Part shown: piece after piece, positions 22,914 to 35,062 of the stretch | Position numbering within the stretch: the first letter of the stretch is position 1 | Layout: every line of letters starts with the position of its first letter | From: Stenocarpella maydis | Lineage: Eukaryota; Ascomycota; Sordariomycetes; Diaporthales; Diaporthaceae | Length of the DNA: 64,000 nucleotides | Direction: 5' to 3' | NCBI GenBank assembly: GCA_002270565.1 | Contig: NQMI01000079.1 | Span: 50,555 to 114,554 of the forward strand | Made by a program: the position numbers and the translations under genes | The notes under the pieces: generated by a model | Database searches by the model: none | What the model was told of the DNA's origin: nothing | Seen by the model: only the letters and a program-made list of their open reading frames with translations

Positions 22914-23548
22914 TCAGGCATTAGACAAGCCACCTATAGGCGCACCCCCTTTATTACTAGTACCTACAAATTCAGACCAACTAGTACTATCGCCCACTAG
23001 GGAATTTCAATTAAAAATACTAACCTCACCCTTAGAATGCAACCAAGCCTCCTGCACCACTAGTTCCCTAGCCTCCCCTGAGGAACTCTAACGCGCAGCC
23101 TCAGCGGATTGCTCGACAACCCGCACACATTCATTCTCAGCCTCCTCCTTCTCCACACACTCCAACTCCTCCACCTGTGAAAGACCACAATGTATTACAC
23201 GCTTCTATTTTTCCAACCAGACCCAATCCTGCTCCATTAGATAGGCCAGCTTAAGGTATATAGCCTCTATCTTATTATAAAGCCTCTGCTGCTACTTTAT
23301 AATATTCTAAAGCTTAGCAGTAAATAAACTAAAAACGTTGTACCCTGAAAGGTTCTAATAAATATACTTATAATAATAACTAAAATAATATTTAGAAACC
23401 TAATAACTCTCCCTAAGGCCCTAAGATTTACAAGAAGAATATGCAGGTATATTAATATAGGTCTCCTTAATGGCCTATAGTAAAGCATAATAATTTATAA
23501 TTAACTTTAGAATACCAGACTTCTAAATGTAGGACCGGATAACTCTAC
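22914..23548 (-). pseudogene. antisense ORF of gypsy element 2
   Basis: Minus-strand coding remnant related block by block to the plus-strand ORF at 54,404-55,042. Shared blocks include GL(S/L)..(E/D)EL followed by VEKEEA, an Ala/Ser-rich linker, VQEAWLHSKG near the C-terminus, and a terminal (A/V)GG/GSS..(N/D)(A/T) before a TGA stop (22,914-22,916). The 5' part is more decayed than in the other copy. It lies between pol and the 3' LTR and is transcribed against pol. Function unknown. Confidence 0.6.
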
Positions 23549-23643
23549 CTAATATAATGAATTAGGAAGGTATAAATAATAATATAAATAAGTGGAAATA
23601 ACTTATGGAGCACTTTTAAGAATAAAAGAAGTAAGAAGGGAGA

Positions 23644-24118
23644 TGGTATTATAAGCTAATATAATAGCACCCTGGGACCCATTTTAAGGACCCAGATACC
23701 CAGGGCAAATGCTATAACACAACCCCACAGGACCCCAACTGCTGAGTCAGCACTGCCTGACGCGGATCTAGGGTTAGGGTTGAGGAGAGTCCCAACCTGG
23801 CTTCGGTCAATTAGGATGAAGCCAACGAATCCAAAGGGACGGCTTCGGTTGATTAGGGCAAAGCTAACGAAGCCATTACTAGTTACGAATGAAGAGTCAG
23901 AATATATAAGGATATAGTTATCACTATGGTAGATAGCTTCTATAGAATAGACTCTTTAGTTGTTAATCTAAGTATTTAATCCCAGTATTAGATAGCCTTA
24001 CAGCTAGTAATCATTATCAAATCAATAATATTGCTTATCAACCGCCTAATAACATATTCCAAACATAAACCCTTGATCTTTCAGGTTTAATGCATTCGGA
24101 AACCCTCTGATCATTACA
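23644..24118 (+). repeat. 3' LTR of gypsy element 2 (LTR-G)
   Basis: A 475-bp LTR starting TGGTATTATAAGC and ending CTGATCATTACA, so with TG..CA ends. The same LTR is found at 24,360-24,836, 53,838-54,309 and 61,891-62,339. It contains CTTCGGT..TTAGG short repeats in its middle and AGAGTCAGAATATATAAGG, a TATA-like region. Confidence 0.85.
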
Positions 24119-24359
24119 TAATATAGGAAGCCTTACTAGCTTTATAAGATAAATAAGTTAGTATAATGAAACCCTAGGAAAAAATAGTAGTAGAGAGGGA
24201 CTTACTCTATTTAGTCTTTTAAGAATGATAAGAGGATTTCAAGATATAAGAACCTTTAATACAGTTAGATATAATGAATTAGAAAGGCATAATAGTATGT
24301 GTAAATAAATAAAGAAAACTTATAGAATACTTTTAAGAATAAAAGTATAAGAAGAGAAA
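24119..24359 (+). repeat. fragment of another gypsy 3' end
   Basis: Short piece similar to the sequence just upstream of LTR-G (start of the antisense ORF region) in elements 2 and 3, directly joined to the next LTR. It shows that a second copy was inserted or duplicated here. Confidence 0.5.
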
Positions 24360-24836
24360 TAGTATTATAAACTAATATAATGGTAACCTAGGACCTAGGG
24401 TAACTAAGATTAACTGCTATAATGTAACCCTATAGGCATAAGATAATGGGATATATTAGGATAGGGTTAGGGTTAGAAACCTACTAATTAGGGTGGACTG
24501 ATAGGACTGCTAGCGGTCCTAATGACTTTAGGATGGACTGATAAAGTCGTTAATGGTTCATACGGTCCATTACTCAAAGACAGATGAAGAGTTGAAATAT
24601 ATAAGGATATGGTTATTATTATAGTAGATAACTCTTATAGAATAGATTCTTTAGTTCTTAATCTAAGTATTTAGTTCTATTAACTGGATAGCCTTATAGC
24701 TTCTGATTAAACCCTCTTTATAAATAGTGTCTTCGTATACTGCAACTCAGTTACGTGCCGCCTCTATGCCGCTCTGCTAACATAAACCCTACAGGTTACC
24801 TACTGAACCCCATAAAGGTTTGGTGTAATCATAACA
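24360..24836 (+). repeat. LTR-G, second copy
   Basis: Starts TAGTATTATAAAC (TG changed to TA) and ends GTGTAATCATAACA. More RIP-mutated than the copy at 23,644. Contains the repeated (G)GACTGATA(G/A) motif. Confidence 0.75.
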
Positions 24837-24849
24837 AGTAACTTATTAG

Positions 24850-25052
24850 CTTATATAGTGAGCCTTTGAGTTATGATGTGAGGCTTTAAGGATCCTTTAT
24901 CGAGCGGCTTATATGGCTTGCAACCAAGCGTTACGAGCCAGACCCTAACCCTGGCCCGGCATATTCCGTTGTCACGTGCCTGCGGGGTTGCATCGTGGCA
25001 GTTGGTTTCAATTACCCTGGGTTCTGGGGTGCCATCGTGTTGGTTCATAATA
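24850..25052 (-). repeat. LTR-G fragment, minus orientation
   Basis: Similar to 54,080-54,309: GCTTGCAACCAAGCGTTACGA then CAGACCCTAACCCTGG and the LTR start GAACCAACACG on the minus strand. A partial LTR only. It has little RIP. Confidence 0.7.
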
Positions 25053-26743
25053 TAAAGTTGGTATTAATTAGTATAAAGAATAATTTTCCTATTAAAATTT
25101 AGCTTATTCAAATTAATAATATAGCTTTATTAATACTTTTAGACTAGTAAAATTAATTAGAATTAAGTATACTAACTTTTATTAGTTATTTAGCCCTAAT
25201 TAGGTATCAGAATCAATAAAAGTTAGTGAATATTACTGAATTAATCTACTTATTAATATGGTCTACTTATTAATAAACTATATTATATAATTTCTTAATA
25301 TTTAAGCCTCTTATTTTACTTATTTACTCCTTAGCTAAAGCTTATATATTATTAGGAGTAGGTATGTTTAATACAGAAAAATATTTATATTATTCTAATA
25401 TATTTAGTTTTCTATAATAGAGATTTTTCTTTTAGTTTTTTTTTCTCTACGCAGGGTATATTACCATTCTAAAAGATTAGCATATGCAGTAATACGGTTT
25501 ATAGGGTTTATTATAACATCTCAGTGATACAGGGAATAGATCCATGCATAGACATCTGCTTTGCTTGTCACGAAGCTAACAACGAGCAAAGTCGTACAGT
25601 TTATGTAAATCTCCGTTATAAAAAATACCAACACTACCAAGTAATTCGTACTACGATCTCAATGTGCGTTGTGCCTAGGTCTCGATGTTAATTAGATATA
25701 GAATTCACTTCGACATCGTCTCGCAGTCAGTCCATAGATCATCACGGCAAATTCGAGGCCGGGGGATGCGAGATGCCCGCGTAGAGCAGGCCGATGATCT
25801 CCTCAAGCTTGCACCTTCCAGTGGATGGTACCATGGCGACTGGTCGCTGTCGGCTACGTAAATTGTGAATTTATAGTCTATAATACTGAAGTATCTTTGG
25901 ACCCCCTCCGAAGGAACTCAAATGGGGCTCATCTTGGCCTGAGTTGATGCGGAAATGTCCTCAAAACCTGATGTCCACTCGAGAGCCACGAAAGTAGATG
26001 AGGGTAGAGATGAATGCGACAGCCCTACTCCAGAAGTCGCCTGGTAACTCGGTTGCCTCTTACTAGCCACTTTCATGCACGGTTTTCAAGCGAAACGTCG
26101 CCGTGCACAGGCTGGCAGTAGGATTAGACCGAACCAAGTTAACACGACGCCAGTAGAAGGCGGAAAGCTCATCAAAAAGACTCGGTTGGATACTTGTTCA
26201 TCTCAAGCCTGAATGAGAAGCTTGACTTGTCTGTATGGCCTTGTCCACGTCAGAAGGAATACGCCTCGGAGGTCCGAGTTCACCTCCGAGGCTCGGGCGT
26301 AAGATCACGTCAGCACGCTTGCAGCCATCGGGGTGGCATTCAGGGCAGCACCGACACGAGAGCCGACGCTAGTTGCCTTGATCATGTGCGTAAGACACAA
26401 GTGATTTGGCTTACCCTCTACTTCTCGGGAATACGGCCATTGACCGGACTTGTGTTTGCGAGTTTGTAACACGACAGCTGTTCCTTCTGATTATTGTATG
26501 ACGAGCTTCGGTGTTTCGAGCTTCAAGAGGAAAGCCCATACGCAGGCCGTCAGGATGAGTTCGCATTTAAAAGGACCTTTGCTCAAGCGGACTCACGCCT
26601 TTCGCTGAGTGAAGTCTCAAAACCTCATCGAGCTCCATGACCACTTCTTCCTCCGGCTTCAACGATATTGAGGCTATAAAAAGACAGCCCAAATACCACA
26701 AGCAGAGCCGCCAACATTTCAGCAAGGCTCCAATATTTCCAAG
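25053..26743. other. transition to gene island 2, gene-free
   Basis: AT-rich to about 25,500, then GC-balanced. Several open frames exist from 26,194 on but none resembles a protein. An 11-bp perfect inverted repeat lies at 26,263-26,292 (separate entry). The last 200 bases are the promoter and 5' UTR of the DUF5519 gene. Confidence 0.55.
26263..26292. promoter_or_regulatory. 11-bp inverted repeat with CGG/CCG half sites
   Basis: GCCTCGGAGGT and ACCTCCGAGGC are exact inverse complements separated by 8 bases. CGG..CCG inverted half-sites are the usual target form of fungal Zn2Cys6 regulators. It lies about 450 bp upstream of the DUF5519 gene. A regulatory role is inference. Confidence 0.35.
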
Positions 26744-27553
26744 ATGGAAGCCGTGCAAGTTCTGGTCTCTTGGCTCGGGGCCCGCCCTCTGTTCACAACT
26801 GGTGCTGCGCTCCTCCTTGGAGGCGCGGTCATCGCCTATCGTGACTATCGTGCATATATAGCCCTTGGCCCGCATGGTCTGCCGAACACATTCTGGGGTT
26901 GGTGCACGCAGCTGCGCATGTCCCTCAAATCTCGGAAGGATACGACGGCCCCAGCACCGTACGATCTCGAGGCTGTCGCGGGCCCGTACGACAGACAGAG
27001 CTTCCTGCCCAGGACGGCCGCAGACGGGTTGAGCTGGCGCCCTGGAAATAAAGCGCCCCAAGTCCTGGGTTTCGTGGCGCCACAGAGGCAGGTCAGCGAT
27101 ATGGCGAGCGCTGAAATGAAGAAGGCCATGCTCGCGCATCTGGACGCGCTGGTTGACGCGAATAATAAGGCGTTGCAGACACAAACGAGCGTCCTGGAGG
27201 GCCCAGTTCCTGCAATGGGTTTGAGTGACGGGGTGAGCGAACGGGACCGGCCCGAGATCCTACAGAGCACTAGAGGCGAAATTTGTCACATACACCCGCC
27301 GGACGGGAGCACGCATTTGATAATGAGCCTGGCGGACCAGAAGAGGATAATTGAGCTGGGCTGGGGTAGACGGCATAGGCTGAGCGGAGGAGGGAGGCTA
27401 CCGTGGAACTACACGTTCGTATACGCGCCGCGTGATGACGAGGAGCTCAAGGTGTGGAAGAGCATTGTCCAAGCTGGCGCGACATTTTGTTGTGCCGGAT
27501 TTGCTCGGGTCCAGGCTGCCGGTGTGTGCGACCGAGCAGCTGGGGCAGTGTGA
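26744..27553 (+). CDS. DUF5519 / luciferase-domain membrane protein
   Basis: Single-exon gene of 269 residues. Residues 16-34 (FTTGAALLLGGAVIAY) form one membrane segment near the N-terminus. The C-terminal 100 residues carry the fungal DUF5519 signature: GEICHIHPPDGSTH, LADQKRIIELGWGRRHRLSG, LPWNYTFVYAPRDDEEL and VWKSIVQAGATFCC. In databases this domain is often labelled 'luciferase domain', but it is not known to make light in fungi. The biochemical role is unknown. The last 20 residues (after CC) look variable. Start chosen at the first ATG in frame after the leader; the frame is clean with GC-rich third positions. It stands alone, 1.1 kb upstream of Vps35 on the same strand. Confidence 0.75.
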   Translation: MEAVQVLVSWLGARPLFTTGAALLLGGAVIAYRDYRAYIALGPHGLPNTFWGWCTQLRMSLKSRKDTTAPAPYDLEAVAGPYDRQSFLPRTAADGLSWRPGNKAPQVLGFVAPQRQVSDMASAEMKKAMLAHLDALVDANNKALQTQTSVLEGPVPAMGLSDGVSERDRPEILQSTRGEICHIHPPDGSTHLIMSLADQKRIIELGWGRRHRLSGGGRLPWNYTFVYAPRDDEELKVWKSIVQAGATFCCAGFARVQAAGVCDRAAGAV

Positions 27554-28687
27554 AGGTACTGGGCTCTCGAGTTTGGTGGAAGCAAAGGAGCAGCTCTCAG
27601 CACGCAGGAAAATATCCTGCTCATGGACAGTTCTGAATGCGAAGATTTCGGTAAAGAAGCCGGTTCGCAGGCCAGAGGCTGATAAAAGCGCTTTGGCTGT
27701 ATTTGTCTTAAAAAGTCCCTACTGTTTAACCCAGGTATAGCACCAATAAGTTCTGCGCGTCTTGTCGTTACAATTCGTAGATGTGGCACACAGCCATCAT
27801 GGCCAAGATCAGACAAGAGAGCTGTCCCGTGGCCGCTATGCCGGCTTGGTCTGGCAGATGGGGAGAATCGAATGCGCGAGGCCAGCTTTGTGCCTGACAG
27901 CAAACAAGGAGAGAAGTGCGCCGGTCATTCAGTGTCCTGACACGCAGTACAGGGCCAAGGCCAGGACTGTCGGCCCATGGAGGGACTAGGAAGTACTGGT
28001 CATAGGTGGTTCGTTCAGTTCCAAGGTGTAAGCGAGAGAGCGTGAGAGGAGGAGCAGAGGAGACAGAGCTTGCTTGGTTGGTGGTGGTCAGGCTGGCTGA
28101 CTCATCCGGTCCAGAGGGGGGCCCTGCGGCTTCCTAGACGCTGCAGCAGCCCAAACTGACGGTGACGACGTGGGAGCTTGGTCCCCTATCGAGGTGCGAG
28201 GGAGAGCTCGTCCGGACACCCATACCCACCAACCCCCGTGCTTGCCGGCGATTTACATACCTCCTGCATACCGTGCAACCTACGCCAACACCCTCTTGCC
28301 TGTCCATGAATTGTCTGTTGGTTAATTGACCGGCACGAGAGCGTGCTGCAGCTGTCTCTGATCTTTGCCAGCGTCGCGTCACATCCGTCAACCGCCTCGA
28401 GGCTACCCTGCTCTGTGCTTACCTCACACTTCTCGTCCTCCTTGGCGCCCTGCCTGCCTGCGGCCGACCGCACCACACCGAGGGCACGGTGATAACCACG
28501 GCCCAGAGGCTGCCACAGCGATAGCGACTACGGCCCAGAGTGCTCCCTCGAACCGCGCCCGGCCCGGCCCCGAGACGGAACTATTGCGCCCACCCGGTAC
28601 GGCGAGGCCGCCATAGGGTGGATCGGTGGACGATATCTCGAGCAGAAGAAACAGTCGATCCGCACAATCAGGAGCCTGTCCGACGCC
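27554..28687. other. intergenic region DUF5519 - VPS35
   Basis: No gene supported; the open frames on both strands have no protein-like continuity. It holds the DUF5519 3' UTR and the VPS35 promoter and leader. Confidence 0.55.
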
Positions 28688-31552
28688 ATGGCTGCCCCTG
28701 CCCCGCCCGAGGACCAGGTCCGCCTGCTCAGCGATGCCCTCGACGCAGTGCGCCATCAGACAGGCCTGATGCGCAAGTGCCTGGACATGCCCGGCAAGCT
28801 CATGGACGCCCTCAAGTGCTGGTGCGTCGTGCCTCAGCCCCCCTTCCCTCCCTCCCTCCCTCCCGGCCTTGCTCTAACGCTCTCCGCGCCTCCAGCTCCA
28901 CCCTCGTCTCCGAGCTGCGGACATCCAGCCTCGGCCCCAAGCAGTATTACGAGCTCTACATGGCCGTTTTCGATGCCCTGCGCTACCTGTCCGTCCACCT
29001 GCGAGAAAACCACCCCGTAAACCACCTCGCCGATCTATATGAGCTCGTTCAGTACGCGGGCAATATCGTGCCTCGCCTGTACCTCATGATCACCGTCGGC
29101 ACTGCCTACATGTCCATCGAAGGCGCGCCGGTCAAGGAGCTGATGAAGGACATGATGGACATGAGCAGGGGCGTCCAGCATCCCATAAGAGGCCTGTTCC
29201 TCAGGTACTACCTATCTGGCCAGGCTAGGGACTACCTGCCGTCAGGCGAGGGGGATGGGCCCGAAGGCAACCTGCAGGACTCGATCAACTTCATCCTCAC
29301 AAACTTTGTTGAGATGAACAAGCTGTGGGTGCGCCTGCAGCATCAAGGCCACTCCAGAGAAAGAGACCTAAGGACCCAGGAGCGCAAGGAGCTCCAGCTT
29401 CTTGTCGGCAGCAACATTGTGCGCCTGAGCCAACTCGTCGACCTCGAGGCTTACAAGAATGGGATCCTCGGCCCCCTGCTGGAGCAGGTCGTACAATGCC
29501 GCGACGTACTCGCCCAGGAGTACCTGCTAGAAGTCATTACGCAGGTCTTCCCGGATGAGTACCACCTCCACACTCTCGACCAGTTCCTCGCAGCCGTGTC
29601 GCGCCTGAACCCCCACGTTAATGTCAAGGCTATCGTCATCGGCCTGATGGACAGGCTGTCAGACTATGCCGAGCGGGAGTCTCAGGATGAGACCACCGAT
29701 GACAGGGCAAAAATAGAGCAGGAGGCCTTGGTGCAATTGCTTGAGAAGGCCCGGCTTGGATACGAGGAGCCCCAGCCTGCTCAGCAGTCCTCTGACAAGC
29801 CGGTGCAGCCAGCGGCAGGCGAGAATGGCGACACGCATGGGGACGAGGCTGCTTCAACGGGAGAGAGCCTAGCTGGAGAACCAGAGCCTGCAGCCTCGGT
29901 GGCAGAGACCGACGCCACAGCTGTCAACGGGGAGGAACCAGCTTCACCGGCCAAGCATCGCGGCATCCCAGACAATGTTGCGCTCTACGACATCTTTTTT
30001 GCGCAGGTGCAACATCTGGTCGAGGCCCAACGGCTGCCTATACAAGATACCATCGCGCTGCTGGTCTCGCTCACAAACCTTGCCCTCAACATCTACCCTG
30101 AACGACTAGACTACGTCGACCAGGTCCTGGACTATGCCAATGCAAAAGTACACGAGCACGCCAACAGCGCAGACCTGCACTCTCCCATGGCACAACAGAG
30201 TCTGCTTGCCCTTCTTCAGGCACCGCTTAAGCGTTATGTCTCCATATTCACCGCCTTGTCTCTCCCATTTTACGTGCCACTCTTCCAATCCCAGACATAC
30301 CCTACCAGGCGTGCTGTCGCTGGTGAGGTCGCACGTACCCTCCTCAAGAACCACACCCCAATATCCACAACCACGCACCTGGAGAATGTGCTCGGGGTGC
30401 TTGCTGTTTTGATCAAAGAAGGTTCTCAGACTCAGGGCTACCCCGGCGTCTCATCAGCACGAGCCCGCGCCATGGAGACGGACGAGACCATGGAGGAGCA
30501 AGGCTGGCTGGCTCGACTCGTCCATCTGCTCCAGGGCGAGGACAATGACACTCAGTTCAAGCTGCTGCAGATGATGCGCAAGGCTTATGCAGAAGGCAAC
30601 GAGCGCATTCGCACGACAACACCGCCTCTCATCACCGCAGGCATGAAGCTGGCCCGCCGTTACAAGAAACGCGAGCACTATGAAGACAACTGGTCCACTC
30701 AGTCATCTGCGCTGTACAAGTTTATGCATTCCGCCCTGTCCCAGCTTTATACCCGTGTCAATGGTGCTGGTGCTTCGGAACTTGCCCTGCGCCTGTTCTG
30801 CGCTTGCGGGCAGACGGCAGACCAGACAGGCCACGAGGAGGTCGCGTACGAGTTCTTCGCGCAGGCTTTCACTGTCTACGAGGAGGCAGTTAGTGACTCC
30901 AAGGCGCAGTTCCAGGCCGTGTGCGTCATCTCCAGCGCCTTGCACGCCACCCGCAATTTTGGAAAGGAGAATTATGACACACTTATTACCAAGTGTGCTC
31001 AACACGCTAGCAAGTTGCTGAGAAAGCCCGACCAGTGCCGTGCAGTGTATCTGGCAAGCCATCTCTGGTGGGCCACGCCAATCCCTGGAAATGGTGAGGA
31101 GGATGGAAAGGACGTGAGTTTTGCCAAGGCACCGATTCTGAAGACATAGTGCTGACTGTGCTGTAGCTCTACCGTGACGGCAAGCGGGTCCTCGAGTGCT
31201 TGCAACGTGCACTCCGGGTCGCTGATTCCTGTATGGAGACGGCTACTTCCATCGAGCTCTTTGTCGAGATCCTAGATAGATATGTCTACTACTTTGACCA
31301 GCATAATGAGTCGGTAAGTCGGCAACTCGACGCGCCGGCCGTGCCTGGTCTTTCCAAACGATGACATTAGCTGACTCGGTCCACCAGGTCACCACGAAAT
31401 ACCTGAACGGGCTGATCGAGCTGATCCACTCGAACCTTGCAGGCAACCAACACGATTCCGCGTCCATCGAGAACAGCAAGAAGCATTTCTTCCACACGCT
31501 CGAAATCATAAGGAGCAAGGAATACGAAGGAGTCGTTCTTGCTCCAAAATAA
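28688..31552 (+). CDS. VPS35: retromer subunit Vps35
   Basis: Core scaffold of the retromer cargo-selective complex (Vps35-Vps29-Vps26), which recycles receptors from endosomes to the Golgi or plasma membrane. Four exons: 28,688-28,821, 28,896-31,113, 31,167-31,313, 31,388-31,552; the introns (74, 53 and 74 nt) are GT-AG and restore one frame of 887 residues. N-terminal hallmarks: [32 protein letters not shown], the conserved PRLYLM motif (about 104-109) needed for Vps26 binding, and [11 protein letters not shown]. An acidic low-complexity insert (about 405-450) is usual in fungal orthologues. The C-terminal alpha-solenoid ends [15 protein letters not shown] chose the ATG at 28,688 because upstream open sequence in another frame is leader. 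Length fits the family. Convergent with the M28 gene. Confidence 0.95.
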
Positions 31553-32234
31553 ACGCATCGACAGAAACGGAGGATTGGCGGGCCCGAGGGACGGACGAGG
31601 GCGGAAGAGAGAGTATTCAGATGTCCTTCTCTCAAAGGCCTGCGAACGTTAGATGCTCTGCGCATCGAAGGGAAATATCAGTAGCGAAAGCAGTTACGTT
31701 TAATGACCTGCTTGTAAATATACACATCTTAAATTGTCCCGAATGACGACTGTTGCTTCATCTCTGCCCATCCAAAGGATAACACTGCTGGGATGAAGTG
31801 CAGCGAGGCATTCCGAAGTCGTATTCCCCGGCTCGCAGAGTGTCTCTCATAAATGGACGAATCTGCCCACGAGACAGCTCATGAAGCAAACCACGGAATG
31901 CGAAGGTGGGGGGGGGNNNNNNNNGGGGGGGGGGGGGTAAAATATTGAGGAATAAATGGCCCTCGGTGAAAGCCGACCCTGAATGTATGCAAAACCAACG
32001 AAATCAAAAAGCCACTCTGGGGGAGCTGACCCTGCACATGTAGATGACAAACAATTGAACCCGCCTCATAACGCCACGCCATGCCATGCCATGCCATGCC
32101 ATACCTGCCTGCCCACCTCTTCACTGCCCTTGCTTTTGATTTGACCGAGTGGGTGAGTAAGCGGGTGAAATGGGCAGGGCCCATCGACCATCAGACATAT
32201 CTATACACCCCTGATTGGTTCCTGTCCATGTCAA
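31553..32234. other. convergent 3' region between VPS35 and M28 gene
   Basis: No gene. Contains a G-homopolymer of unknown length around an 8-N gap (31,917-31,924) and a (CATGC)n short repeat near 32,076-32,100. Confidence 0.6.
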
Positions 32235-35062
32235 TTAAGACCAGTCCTTAAGCGCGGTGGCAGCACGACTGATGATCCGGGCTGTCTTATCAACTGTCAA
32301 GTTGGCCAATGTCCAGTTGCCGCTCTCGACGACGTCACGGATGGCGGGGAAGAAGGCCTCGTCGTAGCCGGACCAGAGCTGCGGGCCGAAGACGACGTGT
32401 CGGAATTGCGTCCGGTTGGGTATCTATTCATTCAAGGGCGAGTCAGTCCATGAGCCCCTCTTGGTGTGGGTAGATGCGAAGGGTGAATGCTATGGTTAGC
32501 ACAACAATAAGGGGAAAGGCAACTCACACCACCGTCAATGGCCAGGTCCAGGAGGGCGGTTTCAAAATTGGCCATGTGGTCATTGTATTCCGTCCTCTTC
32601 TGGCCCAAGCCGATCGGCTCCCACCCGTTCGCCGCCAGGACACTGTTCTGCCAGACCTGTTCCCAGTCCTGGAAACTTCCGACGGCATCGATAGTGTCGA
32701 GTACTGCCTTCTTGAGGACGTTCATGTCGAGGAGCCCCTTTGCGTCTTGGTTGGCAGCCTTCTTCTCCGCCCAGTCAGACAGCTCGTTGGTCCATTTGTA
32801 CAGCGCGTTGGCATACGCTGCCATGTCGAACGGGAGAACTGGTCGATCGCATAGTTCCAGGATGAGCAGGCCCATGAGCTCGGCGAGCATGCCATGGTAC
32901 ACAAGGTCCGGGTCGCCGACGCGCTCCATCCAGTCGAAGTTATCATAGCTAGAGTGGTACGGGTGGCTCGGCAGTCCATCAGACTCTTGGAAGTACAGGT
33001 CTAGAGACGACGTCCCGGCGATGTCTTGAAACGCAACGTAGTCGCTCCCGGCCCCAAGGCCCTCCAGCTCGCCACTGCGGCGGTCCCACAGCTCCCGGAG
33101 CGTGGTGTTGTGATGCGGGTCGTATATGCGGTCGATGACGCGGTATATGATCTTTTGGAAGACGGGGCTGCCGGAGGCATGGAACTCGTCGCCACCGATG
33201 GGTGTGTCAACATTGATATACACGTACCCGTCCTTGCGCAGGCCGTCGAGGCTTTTCTCGACAAATTCGGTGGAGCCAATCAAGTTGTACTCCTCGGCAT
33301 CCCATGACATGAACTCGATTGTCCGCAGAGGTCGCCAGCCACGATCAAGAAGGTCGCCAAAAATGCGAGCTAATTCCATCATGACTGCAGTTCCGGAACC
33401 AGGATCTGTCGCACCATACGACCAGGCGTCACGGTGATTGCCGATGATGATTGATTTCTCGGGCTGCTCGATTCCTACGATGCGGCCATAAACGTTCCAG
33501 ATCGGCTGGTCGGCGCGCTCGTCCTGCTCGTTCCTCAGTCGCACGATCGGCCCAGACAGGTTGCCTGTCCACCATTCGCCGATATCTGGGACTCCCCCCT
33601 TCCACTCGTCCGGGGCCAGCTGGCCGAATCCTTTGATGTGTTGCAGCAACACCTGGGCATCACGCCATGCCAGAGGCAAGCTCGGGATGCTCACCAAGCC
33701 GGAAGATTCCTCGGGCTTCAATCGTGGCAGGCCTTGCTTGCTCTCCCAACCGGGGGTCAAGACATCACCCACCACCCAGCTCATCAAGCTGACGCCGCCG
33801 CGCTGCACGCCATCCGCGGGCATGAAGCGTCCGTTAGGGGCGACGTCACCCCTCAGGAAGCCATCATCTCGAGGGTCACTGTAGATGATGCATCCGGCGA
33901 AGCCGGCTAGCTCTGCAGCCTTGATCTTCAGCGCTCGATCGCCTTGTGTCCCATAGTATTTCACCAATGCAATGGCTCCCTGTGTTTCGATTCCACTGTC
34001 GGACAGTTTCCTGAAGTCCTCCCTTGAGCCATAATTCGCGTATATGAGTGGCCCCTGGACAGTTCCCGTTTTTGAGTGCCCGTGGAAGGTGTAGGTCTGA
34101 TGGCCGGCAGTCTCGCCACCGGGGTCCCCTTCTTCCAGCTTTGCGGCCCATACCGGTTTGTTGTCGGCGCCGAGGATTTCTACACCTCTTCCGTCGGCTG
34201 TCGGGTAGTTTAGGTACACGTAGTACTCGTCGACTGTAACATCCTCTAGGCCGTATTGAATGAACATGTTTTTGGTGTCCATTGCCAGCGCAAAGTCGCC
34301 TTCTGACCCGGCAACATGTGCGTACGAGGTGAAGTGCTTTAGGTGCTCCCTTATCTGTGTTCGGTCGACACTGCTCTGAACGTGTATGCGGACGCTTTCG
34401 GGGTCGAACATCTGGCCGCCGCCCAGGCGGCGGCTCATATTAGAGAAGAGGTCGCTCATGAACAATAGCCAGAGGAAGCCCATGACGACGAGGATGGCCA
34501 ACACGCGCCCAACCAGGAGGAATGTTGCGGTTGAGTCCACGGCTGGGAAGCACCGCCGCCTCGGGGTGTCATTACCTGTACTGCTACCACCACTTGCTCT
34601 TCCGCCCAGCCGTATGGAAGGCAGTTTTGGTAATCGCCAGCGCCAAGACCACTTCCATTGCGGGAGGGATAACGAGAAGGGCATTCGTTTGGACCACAAC
34701 GATGAGCGGGTGCTTGCGCCGTCGTCTATTTCCAGTTCCTGCATCTCCCTGCGCACCAATTCATCCTCTGCGCCGGCTTCGGACCCCGAGTCCTCGTCAT
34801 CAGTCTCGACCGTCGGTGGTCGGTAGCCACCCGGCCTCCGCTGGGAACGCGCTGCGCCGTTGGTGGCGTTGGACCTGCCGCGAGCATTGGGCAGACCATC
34901 GGAGTCATAGTCGCTGTCATCGTGGGCATCGTAGGGCGACGCAGCCGGGCGGTCGTTGTGGGCCTCACCGAGGGCGGATCGGCTGTTGCCACTGGTTGCT
35001 TCATCGTAGGTCGGGATAGGAGGGAGGGCATCGTAGCGATGGTCATTTTTGTTGGGGGCCAT
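32235..35062 (-). CDS. M28 zinc peptidase-like, transferrin-receptor/GCPII family membrane protein
   Basis: Type II membrane protein related to yeast Tre1/Tre2 and Vps70 and to glutamate carboxypeptidase II. Two exons: 35,062-32,528 and 32,423-32,235 (donor GTGAGT, acceptor AATAG), 907 residues. N-terminal cytosolic tail of about 175 residues, acidic and Ser-rich, with PPIPTYDEA at 14-22, which resembles but is not a strict PPxY ubiquitin-ligase motif. One membrane helix at about 179-203. PA domain about 330-450. The peptidase domain keeps all zinc positions: His543, Asp553, Glu590/Glu591 in SWDAEEY, Asp619, His703 in YHSSYDNFDW, so it may be catalytically active, unlike the true transferrin receptor. 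The second exon completes the C-terminal dimerisation domain (FGPQLWSGYDEAFFPAI). Probably vacuolar or endosomal. Confidence 0.92.

Noticed and set aside
24480..24560. Telomeric or regulatory GGGTTAGGGTTAG motif in the LTR-G copies
   Set aside because: Only two or three units and located inside the LTR; not a telomere relic.
27409..27903. 164-codon minus-strand open frame
   Set aside because: Overlaps the DUF5519 3' end in antisense and shows no family motif or exon structure.
28540..28687. N-terminal extension of Vps35
   Set aside because: Open in the frame of exon 2 only; the family start ([10 protein letters not shown]) is in another frame joined by an intron, so this is leader.
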